Source: Rugalucina vietnamica (lineage: Eukaryota > Mollusca > Bivalvia > Lucinida > Lucinidae). From it: a stretch of DNA of 64,000 nt. The DNA lies in the NCBI GenBank assembly GCA_964017185.1, contig OZ024875.1, positions 61,127,043 to 61,191,042 of the forward strand. The letters run 5' to 3'. The notes under the pieces are model-generated. The model did no database searches, was not told the origin of the DNA, and worked only from the letters and a program-made list of their open reading frames with translations. Both the position numbers and the translations under genes were made by a program. Shown piece by piece: positions 13,311-23,300 of the stretch (position 1 is its first letter; each line of letters begins with the position of its first letter).

Positions 13311-16250
13311 CTGAAAAAAATATCCAAGAAAAGTTAACTCTAACATCTTGGAAACTTGAGTTGTTGGCCTTCATTGATTTTCATCAATCTAAGATTTTGG
13401 CGATTCAGGAGACAAAAATTGACAATTCCATATTAACGTCTGAATTATTTCCGGAATCTTTTCCATACAGCGTGTACAGAAAGGATAGAACCTTAAATGG
13501 TGGTGGTGTTATGCTTCTTGTGCACAAGGACATCCCACACATGCCCCTCACAGAATTGGACAATGACTCAGAGTCGGTTTGGGTCAAACTTTTTGTAAAT
13601 AAGAAGACACACTTTGTGGCTAGCTGGTATCGACCACCTGTCGATGGTCATTTACCAGTATCGGACAATGGAAATGACTTATTGAATTCCCTGGAAAAGT
13701 TTGACAATTTATTTAGAGAACAGCTTGAAAAAATCAAAAATATTAATAAAGGCAACAAACCCCCCTTAATTCATGTTTTAGGTGATTTAAACTTTAGAGA
13801 TATTGTATGGCCAGACAGACTCAGCAAATCTGGGTCATCATTGAGTCAGACGGAGGGTCAGATTTTGATAGATATCATGAATGACCACGGTTTGGAACAA
13901 TTAGTCAATTTCCCCACCAGAGAAAGAAATACTTTGGACTTAATTTTGACCTCTCTTCCTGGTCAGTTTGCAGACATTCATTCCCCGGATAAGCTCAGTG
14001 ATCATGACATTGTTTCTGGCACTTTGAAAATTGCTATCCCCCCAATAAAGAAACCTAGGAGAAAAGTGTATCGTTATCAGAAAGGTGATTATGAATCTAT
14101 GAGAGCAGAAACACTTAAATTTGCAAAGGAAAGATACTTCAACGGATACTCAGATACTCGGTCGGTCCAGGAAAATTTCAATCTCATTACATCGTTTATT
14201 CAGGAATCGGCAGATAAACATATCCCCTCAAAAACTAGTCGCTCAGTTTCCTCTGTCCCTTGGATAACACCTGAAATAAGGAGGAAGATTCGCAGAAAAA
14301 ATGCAACTCATGCAAAGGCTAAAAAGACTGGTAGTGCAAAATTTAGATCTAAATTTGAATCTTTACGGAAAGAGATCAAAGCTGATATCAGGAAGCAGCA
14401 TGATCTTTACGTGAACAACTTGGTAGGAGATGTTAAGGCTAATCCTAGAGATTTTTACAGGTACATAAACAGTCAGAAAAAAGATACCCAAGGTATTCCC
14501 CCGTTGAAAAAGAGAAATGGAAGTGGAATTGCACAATCCGAATTTGAGAAGGCGGAAGAATTTAATGGTCAGTTCTCGGATGTTTTCACTAAAAGTGAAT
14601 ACAAACAGGTCCCTCTTATGGATAGATCTGCCCCATTCATGCATGATATTGTGGTCACAAAGGAAGGGGTGACCAAACTTCTCAAAGGTCTAAACCCGTC
14701 TAAAGCCTTAGGGCCTGATGAGCTTCATCCCAGAGTCCTAAAGGAACTGGCTGTGGAATTAGGGCCGGTATTCGCCCATCTCTTCCAGCAGTCAATTGAT
14801 ACAGGTGAAATTCCTAAAGAATGGTCTCTTGCTAATATTTGCCCCCTGTTTAAGAAGGGCGACAGGTCACTTGCCCGCAATTACCGCCCTGTTTCTTTGA
14901 CATGCATTCCTTGTAAGCTTCTTGAACATATTGTATGCTCAAATATTATGGCCCATCTTGATGAACATGAACTCTTGTCGGACAGGCAACACGCATTTAG
15001 GAAATGGCATAGCTGTGAAACTCAGTTGACTACAGTGATAAATGACTGGGCCAAAATCTTAGACAAAAAAGGCCAGGTCGACACTTTTATACTCGATTTT
15101 GAAAAGGCTTTTGATACTCCTCCCCATGAACTCCTTAAAAGCAAATTGTTTAGCTATGGAATAGGTGGAACAACACTGAATTGGATAAATGCTTTCCTTT
15201 GTTTCCGACAACAAAGGGTAGTGGTTAATGGTATTAAATCGGATTGGGCTCCAGTTGTCTCGGGTGTCCCTCAGGGCACCGTTCTCGGCCCCTTGCTGTT
15301 TTCCTTGTATATAAATGACATCTCAGCAGACATTGAGTCTGAAATAAGACTCTTTGCTGATGATTGTGTTTGCTATCGTGAAATCAAGAATGAAGAGGAT
15401 ACATTGAAACTTCAGAGAGACATTGATCGTTTAGGCAGTTGGGCTAGGAAATGGGGAATGAGATTTCAACCCGTCAAATGCAACATGATGCAGCTGACAA
15501 ATAAACGGTCTAGTAAGATACAGGCTAACTACACCCTTGAGGGCACTTTACTGGAAAACGTTGAAAGCATAAAATACCTGGGTGTAACTATCACAAATGA
15601 TTTGAAATGGAATACTCATATTTCCAATGTCTGTACAAAGGCTAACAGAACTCTCGGATTCTTAAGGAGAAATTTGTATTCTTGTCCCCCAGATGTGAAA
15701 GAAGCAGCTTATAAAGGACTGGTGCGGCCGGTCTTGGAATATGGAAGCTCAGTTTGGGACCCTCACACTCATGGCCTCCAGGAAGAACTGGAAAAGGTAC
15801 AAAATCGTGCGGCAAGGTTTGTGACGGGAAATTATGTTTTTGAAACTGGGAGCATGACTGGCATTTTAGGTCAACTGAAATGGGAATCTCTTAAGAAAAG
15901 GAGGAAGGATAGTAGACTTATATTGCTATACAAAGGTCTAAAGGGTAAAGCCAGAATACCCACAGATGACCTTATCCCAAAGAATAGGCGTTGTAGAAAT
16001 CAACACTCTTTGGCTTTTCAGATACCTTCAGCTAGCAAAGAAGCGTACAAAAGTAGTTTCTTTCCACAGACTATCAGGGACTGGAATGACCTCCCTGATT
16101 CACTTATCTCCTCTGCTGAAATGTCTGATGACTGTGTGTCCAAGTTCGCTACACTCGTGCGTTCAAGGGACTAATTTCTCCCCCATCCGAACCCCCTGGT
16201 GAAATAATGTCATTTGGCGTGTCACCAGTAAACTATTCAGATTCAGATTC
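13311..16250 (+). mobile_element. CR1/Jockey-group LINE, near-complete ORF2 (endonuclease + reverse transcriptase)
   Basis: The reported 937-residue ORF (13,361-16,174) starts at a TTG, but the frame stays open upstream to about 13,310, so the true N-terminus was longer or is truncated there. The endonuclease domain is recognisable: QETKI near residue 17, GGGVMLLV, ASWYRPP, LGDLNFRDI, TLDLILT and SDHDIVSG. The very N-terminal Asn motif is missing or diverged. Reverse transcriptase follows: LGPDELHPRVLKEL, NYRPVSLTCIPCKLLEHIV, DFEKAFDTPPHE, SGVPQGTVLGPLLF and FADDC. The C-terminal RPVLEYGSSVWDPH and a WN.LP segment are typical of CR1/Jockey ORF2. The 3' end carries an ATTCAG-type short repeat (about 16,236-16,254), as CR1-group tails often do. 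No frameshift is seen, so the element is young. Confidence 0.93.
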
Positions 16251-16273
16251 AGGGAGATCATTTAAAGTGTATT

Positions 16274-16329
16274 AATAACTTGTTTCAGTTATTTTTTTTA
16301 TAACCTGTTTAGGTTTTGTCCCTGACTGG
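16274..16329. repeat. Right inverted repeat bracketing the plus-strand LINE
   Basis: Reverse complement of 12,820-12,876. Together the two arms bound a 3.5-kb interval that contains the whole plus-strand LINE. Confidence 0.9.
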
Positions 16330-16711
16330 AGACTATACACTGTTTCCCATAATTCTCTCGCATTATTACAAAGTTTGAAAATGATCTAAAATGGTCTGTT
16401 CGAGAATTGGTTCCATTAACTGAAGGAAACATGCTTTTTAGTGGTGATGTAATGGACCATGCTGTGCACGCACCATATGACGTCACACATTTTTTTCTAG
16501 GTCAGTGACATTGGCAATGTTGTGTCTACAATATCTGAGGATTAGATTAATTTTATTGCATGTTCTAAGATTTTTGCAAGTAAAAATGCTGTAAAAGTGG
16601 TTCAAGATATGGTACCAAGAGGCTGTGTTTGTTTTGCTTTAGCATATGCAAAATCAAATATTATCAAAAGATTTTTAAAACATAGAGCAATGACATATCA
16701 ACCAGATTTCA
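16330..16711. other. Intergenic, no gene recognised
   Basis: AT-rich sequence between the inverted repeat and a P1 fragment. The first exon(s) of the mitochondrial L9 gene downstream could lie here or anywhere up to 20,390, but I cannot identify one. Confidence 0.4.
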
Positions 16712-16848
16712 CTACTCGGAAAGTAGTGCAATTTCCATCTTCTTAAATCCGAACTATCACGCTTGTACCTGTCTTCTGTCACTGTACAGGCTGGTTTGTG
16801 TTGGACCTGTTTGGAAACCACATGGTTGGTTTTCTCACAAGCGGCTCA
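16712..16848 (+). mobile_element. P1 inverted-repeat element, 3' half
   Basis: Matches the right half of P1 from the ACTCGGATAGTAC region to the terminal repeat (GGTTTTCTCACAAGCGGCTC). The left half and hairpin are missing or unrecognisable. Confidence 0.75.
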
Positions 16849-17105
16849 AATGGTTGTATTATGTCACACTACGCTATTTTTCAGAACTTTGTGAAATAAT
16901 GCTTATTCAAATTGGGCAACCTGGTATATGTTTCTGTCGACACCTCCAGAGATGGTTGCCACTGGGTATTCTTCAGATATCAAGAGGGGTAGGTTTATTG
17001 TAAAACTGTTGTTATAAAAAAATATCAAAGCACTGAAATCAAAGGGCCAAGTAAAAGCTGTCTTATCCTTTTTAAAGGAAAATTTTCTCACATTGATACA
17101 TATAT

Positions 17106-17340
17106 GAGCCATATCATGAGAAGACTGGATTTTTGCCGATGCGAAAACAAAGGCACAGATCAGCTTCACAGTACCTGTGAAGCTGATCAGCGCTTTTGGT
17201 TTAGCTACAAGGATAGTACACTTCCTCTTATTGTTAATTCCTAAATTTCAAGCTTCTAGCCTGCTTCTGTGACTGTACAGCCTGATTTGTGTCAAACCTG
17301 GTCGGAAACCCTAAAGACCGGTTTTCTCGCGTCGCGGCTC
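17106..17340 (+). mobile_element. P1 inverted-repeat element, full copy
   Basis: Begins GAGCCATATCATGAGAA and ends TTTTCTCGCGTCGCGGCTC, with the central hairpin at about 17,140-17,200. It is flanked by a 4-bp ATAT duplication (17,102-17,105 and 17,341-17,344). Confidence 0.85.
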
Positions 17341-17439
17341 ATATTCTATTTGATATCTCAAAAGTGATATGAAATGAAGCAAGTTAGAATGGATATTTGT
17401 ATTAGATACGTTGTATTTTGTGGCCTTTTATCAGACAAT

Positions 17440-17705
17440 AAAAATAAACATGAGATCCTTTAAGAGCAGTGAGCATATTAATGAGAAAGGTAATGGGTCA
17501 TACCGCAGTTTCGGCTACTTAAGCCTCTTCAGTGTCCCTATAGATTTGGCAACATGGAACCAAAGAGAATAACTGTAATTTTGCAACTTTCAACAGGATA
17601 GTCGATCCAAAGCCTGTTATAATAAAAAAGGGGCCAAATATGTTAAACATTGGATAGCATGGTTAGAAAATGAATCTAAACTGATAATATTTTTCTGATT
17701 TCTCA
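17440..17705 (+). repeat. R4 repeat, copy 1
   Basis: The roughly 265-bp unit starts AAATAAACATGAGATCC, contains GTTTCGGCTACTTAAGCCTC and ends TTTCTGATTTCTCAGAATA. A second direct copy follows 120 bp later and a third, inverted copy lies near 52 kb. Confidence 0.85.
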
Positions 17706-17823
17706 GAATACCCTCGCTGATCTCAAAGGATCAAAAGGAAAATATAATCTGCACAATGGATGATGTACAGGGAGACTTTTTAGGGCCGCTACACGGCACA
17801 ACACCAGCTGTAGTAATAGGAAA

Positions 17824-18090
17824 TAAAAATAAACATGAGATCCTTTAAGAGCAGTGAGCATATAAATGAGAAAGGGAATTGGCCATACCACAGTTTCGGC
17901 TACTTAAGCCTCTTCTGACAGTGACCCTATAGATTTGGCAACATGGAACCAAAGAGAATTACTGTAATTTTGCAACTTTCAACAGGATAGTCGATCCAAA
18001 GACTATTATAATCAAAAAGGGGCCAAATATATTAAACGTTGGTTAGAAAATGAATCTAAACTGATAGTAATTTTCTGATTTCTCAGAATA
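17824..18090 (+). repeat. R4 repeat, copy 2
   Basis: Direct duplicate of 17,440-17,705 with small differences, including a short insertion in the TCTTCTGACAGTGACCC segment and a loss near the GGATAGCATGG segment. Confidence 0.85.
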
Positions 18091-18154
18091 CACTTTTATG
18101 TATAAACCAATAAGTTTGAAAGGTTTGGATACTTTCGTATCCAAATGTTTATTT

Positions 18155-20346
18155 GAGCGGCTTCCTGAGAAAACTGGAATTTTGCATATGTGAAAAACAA
18201 AGACCCCAGATAAGCTTTTAAATAACTGCATAGCTGATCAGCATTTTTAGCTCACCTGAGCCGTTAGGCTCACAAGGTGAGCTTATAGGATGGCCATGAT
18301 CCGGCGTCCGTCCGTCGTCCGTCTACAATTTCAAAGATCTTCTCCTCTGAAACCGCTTGGCCAATCAAAGCCAAATTTTATATGAAGCATCTATAGGAAG
18401 GGGGAACCAATGTGTATATAAGAAATTCAGGTCACATGACCAAGATGGCCGCCATGCCCATATATGGTAAAAACCCTTCAAAAATCTTCTTCTCCCGAAC
18501 CAGTGGGCCGATTTCAATGAAACTTAGCATGAAGCATCAATGGCTCAAGCACTGCAATGTGTATATAAATTATGACGCTGTCATGACCTTGACCTATTTT
18601 ACAGCAAGGTCAACATAGGTCTCCAATGCATTTGAATGGGGAAAACTTTTAAAATGTCATTTAAAGTGAAAGTCTTGCAGGAAATGGGCAGTAGGACTGA
18701 ATATTAATGATTCTGAAAAAAATTGGACCCCAGGGGCTCATGTGCCCCCACCTCGGGGCAATATACATGTATATCTTTACTATATTCAAACGTCTTCTCC
18801 TCTGAAACCGCTTGACCAATCAAAGCCAAATTTTATGTAAAGCATCAATAGGAAGGGATAACCAATGTATATATAAATAATCCAGGTCACATGACCAACA
18901 TGGCCGCCATGCCCATATATGGTAAAAACCCTTCAAAAATCTTTTTCTCTGGAACCGGTGGACCAATTTCAATGAAACTTGGCATGAAGCATCAATGGCT
19001 AAAGCACTACAATGTATGTATAACTCATGACCCTGTGATGACCTTGACCTATTTTACGGCAAGGTCAACATAGGTCGCCAATGCATTTGAATGGGGAAAA
19101 CTTTTAAAATGTCATTTAAAGTGAAAGTCTTGCAGGAAATGGGCAGTAGGACTGAATATTAATGATTCTGAAAAAAATTGGACCCCAGTAGGGGCTCATG
19201 TGCCCCCACCCCGGTGCAATATACATGTATATGTATCTTCACTATATTCAAACGTCTGCTCCTCTGAAACCGCTTGACCAATCAAAGCCAAATTTTATGT
19301 AAAGCATCAATAAGAAGGGATAACCAATGTGTTTATAAATAATCCAGGTCACATGACCAAGATGGCCGCCATGCCCATATATGGTAAAAACCCTTCAAAA
19401 ATCTTTTTCTCTGGAACCGGTGGACCAATTTCATTGAAACTTGGCATGAAACATCGATGGCTAAAGCACTATGATGTATATATAATTCATGACCCTGTGA
19501 TGACCTTGACCTATTTTATGGCAAGGTCAACATAGGTCGCCAATGCATTTGAATGGGGAAAACTTTTAAAATGTCATTTAAAGTGAAAGTCTTGCAGGAA
19601 ATGGGCATTAGGACCGACTATTAATGATTCTGACAAAAAATGGACCACAGGGGCTCATATGCCCCCACCCCGGGGCAATATACATGTATATCTCCATAAT
19701 ATTCAAACATCTGCTCCTCTGAAACCACTTGGCCAATCAAAGCCAAATTTTATGTGAAGCATCTATAGGATGGGATAATCAATGTGTATATAAATAATCC
19801 AGGTCACATGGCCGCCAGGCCCATATATGGTAAAAATCTCTCAAAAATCTTCTTCTCCGGAACCAGTTGACGGATTTCAAGGAAACTTGGCTTGAAGCAT
19901 CGATGGCTCAAGTACTACAATAAATATATAAATCATGACCCTGTGATGACCTTGACCCAGTTTATGGCAAGGTCAACATGGGTTGCCAATGCATTTGAAT
20001 GGGAATAACTGTTAAAATGTCATTTGAAGGAAAAAGCCAGCAGGAAATTGGCAAATGGACAAAATATTGATTATTCTGAAAAAGAAAATGGCACAAGGGC
20101 TTCATCTGCCCCTGTACTGGGATTAAATACCATAATATTCAAACATGTATATTGGTATATGCAGCAGATCTCAGGTGAGCGTTTACAGGACCATTGGTCC
20201 TCTGGTTGAAATTGTTCTGCTTCATGGATAGTACAATCCCTATGCTCTTTAAATTCAAACATACAAGCTTCTAGTATGTTTCTGTGGCTGCAGATGCCAA
20301 TTTTTATCGGACCGTCCAGACTGTTTGCTATCTCACGCATAGGCCC
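18155..20346 (+). mobile_element. P1 element split by a tandem-repeat insertion
   Basis: The left half (18,155-18,248: GAGCGGCTTCCTGAGAA through the hairpin arm GCTGATCAGC) and the right half (about 20,208-20,346: GATAGTACAATCCC through TCTCACGCATAGGCCC) are parts of a single P1 copy. The 1.96-kb insertion lies close to the end of the hairpin. The right end is 47 bp from the first recognised L9 exon. Confidence 0.8.
18249..20207 (+). mobile_element. Mobile element with four ~457-bp tandem units
   Basis: CTCCTCTGAAACCGCTTG recurs at about 18,342, 18,797, 19,259 and 19,714, giving units of 455-462 bp. The element opens CTCACCTGAGCCGTTAGGCTC and GTCCGTCCGTCGTCCGTC and closes CTCAGGTGAGCG...ACCATTGGTCCTCTGG, so its ends share an inverted CTCACCTGAG motif. 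It sits inside a P1 copy, which shows it arrived by insertion. The structure resembles the tandem-core non-autonomous elements (Helentron- or pearl-like) described in bivalves; that placement is inference. The 60-68-codon ORF repeated in each unit follows from repetition and is not evidence of a gene. Confidence 0.8.
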
Positions 20347-20393
20347 ATATATGTTTTTGACAGTTACATCATAACAATACCTACACCTTTGAG

Positions 20394-23300
20394 AGACTGT
20401 GGGATGTGGGTTTTACTCGTAGAGACCATCAACCGAAGTTGAAGAGGAGACACAATGTACTCATCCCACAGCATCCTAAAGTTGTCAACAAGAAAATGAA
20501 ATGTATACTCACGGAAGAAGTTAAAGGTATTTTAACATTTATTGCTCATTGCTAGAGAAAGTGCAAGGACCAGATAATTTTAATTGACTTCAGAATCCTG
20601 GGCCCGAGGTTATAAAACTTTTTTCATGCTCAGCTCAGCTGAACTAACTAAAATTATCCTGCTCATAAATGTTAAAATAATGTTGGCATTTAACATTAAT
20701 TAGCAGATGAATTACAGGTTTTGGTGATCTAAACCTAAAATTTCAATTTACATGTATTATGGTGGGTCCACTTTAGAACCACCTCGCTGAGGCAGTTCTA
20801 AAGAGTACCCACAATCTATGTTTTGGAGCAAAAATAAGATATATATCTATACCCCTGCATACCCCAGTTTATATAAAGATGGGGTTTAATGGGGTATTCA
20901 ATGCACGGACATGTTTTCCTGATGTTATGCCTAAATGTCAGGGTTAATGTCACACATTTCAATGGCAAATTATAAAATGAGCTGCCTCATGGGAAAACCA
21001 ACAATCTGCATAGGCGAAAACAAAGACGCAGATCAGCTTCGCAGTAACTGCAAAGCTGATCAGCGCCTTTGTTTTCGCTACTCGGATAGTACAGTTCCTC
21101 TTCTACTTAAATCCGAAATTTCAAGCTTCTAACTCGTTTCTGTGACTGTACAGGCCGGTTTGTGTCGGACCTGTTCGGAAACCACATTGTTGGTTTTCCC
21201 ACGCGGCGGCTCAAATGTTTTATTCTATGTACATTCCATCAGATCTAGGTTACAAAGGAGCAATAGTAGAAGTAGAGAGACATGTATTCCGTTACGAACT
21301 ATTTCCAAAGAACAAGGCTGTGTATGCCTCACCGGAGAATCTAGAAGAAAATGAGGAATATCTGAAGGTACTTGTAGTAATGCTTTGACAGTTAAAAAGA
21401 GTATATTTTACTTCGGTTTTATGGTCAAAGTTTAGTAAATTTTTTTAGGTAAATATTCTTAAATCTGAGATTTTGAAATGCAAAATATCTACAGAAATAT
21501 AACTTTGGCTTGCATGATAGGTTGCTACATTTTCATTTGTGATGTCATTTGGGAATGGGAATAACAGGAATATTATTAGAGATTGACTTTTCTCTTTTCT
21601 ATAACGAAAACATGTCCATGCAATATACAGAAATTTTTTGAGCTTTAAAAATTGAAATGTTTCAGGTGAAAACTTTTCATATTTGTCTTACTTTTGCTTA
21701 AAATATAGATTGTTGGTACCCATTAGAACTGCCTTAGCAAGGCGGTTCTAACGAGTACCCACAATCTATGTTTTGGAGCAAAATAAGAAAAATAGGTATA
21801 CCCCGCATACTTCAGTTTTGCTATATAAAAGTGGGGCTCAAGGGGGTATACATACATTACGCCTGGTATGCCTGGCACTTTCATATAATCAAGGCTCTGC
21901 TAAAAGCCCAACTCAAATCCTGGCAGGACGGGAACCAAAACGCCATCATCATGGCACAACAGGGTACAGGTTTAAACAATGCCATTTTGCTCAGAGATGC
22001 ACCTGATATTTCTGACCTGGAAGAGGATAGAGTTTCCAATGACAGGCCCATGTCACAAGGCTAATCAATTTATTTGAGCAGGAACACGAGTAAATCGGTC
22101 TTCAGGATTTTTGACCAGGTTTAACACAAACTGGCTTGTGCACTCATAGAAGAAGGCTTGAAACTTTTGATTGAAGAAGAAAAGGTTTTGTTTTGTCCAT
22201 GAAGCCAAAAAAAAAAAGGTGCTGATCAGCTGTGCAGTTACTGCACAGCTGATGTGCGCTTTCATTTTTGCTTAGCAAAAATCACCAGATGTCTGATGAC
22301 ATGCCTCATTTGTTGTATGTTTATTTCAGAGTGAGGAAGCTGCCAAATACAAGGGGATTGATTTTACCGCCAAATGTGTAGGTATTCAAGTGTAAGAACT
22401 TTTCCTGGTCAAATTGTTCTAAAAATTTCTGTGCTCAACTCACCTCTGATCATTATATTTGAGCCTGTGCGTTAAAAAGCCAACAATCTATGTTTTCGAC
22501 CAGCTTTGACACAAACTGGCTTGTACAATCACAGATATAGACTAGAAGCTTGAAATTTTGGATTTTAGAAGAGGGATTATACTATCCGTGTACCAAAAAG
22601 AAGCTGATCTGCGCCATTCTTTTGGCATATGCAGATTATTGGTTTTCTCATGCAGAGGTTCATTTATACTTTCAATTTAAAGAAATCCTTATACAATGTA
22701 CTCGAACTCTTCCATAAATCCTGCCAACAATGGGTATCTTAATAAAACAGAAATAATGTATCCTTAAAGGGAAAATATCTGTGTAGTTTTTTAGCTTGTA
22801 CAGTGCTGCAGCTGATTTACCTCCTCTTCTGTTTATCCAGTCTAGCCCATGACTAGCATGTGGGGGTCGGTGGTAGATCTGTCTTCATTGAGAGGTCAGG
22901 GAATCATTAAATCGTGCCACTCTTGTGTATTGTCCTTGAGCAAGATGCTTTATACATGTGCTTATTACAGGATGAGACAAACAACTGAACAGTATTGGTT
23001 GAGACGACACCTCAAATATATATATATTTTTTGTGTTTTTCTATTTATTCAGTTTAACGTCCCTTTCAAGATTATTTCAGCTCATATGAGACGGGTCAGT
23101 TGGTAGGTGGGAATGAAGCCTCAAATATTTATCTGGCAATTCTTTTCCAAAACAAAGATTGTGGGTACTTGTTAAATGTGTACCCACAATCTATGTTTTG
23201 GAGGAAAAAAAATGAGAAAAGTAACAATTTTTTTCAGCGGAAAGTTTTCAATTTTTACAATGTAAGAAAAATCTGTATATAATGTGAATGTTTTCTCACC

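Noticed and set aside
16476..16486. CRE-like TGACGTCA considered as the MRPL9 promoter
   Set aside because: A single 8-bp match 3.9 kb from the first recognised exon, with no first exon identified next to it.
18412..19535. Repeated 60-68-residue plus-strand ORFs starting near HMTKMAAMPIYGKN
   Set aside because: They recur once per 457-bp tandem unit with the same stop; they follow from the repeat and no protein family is recognised.
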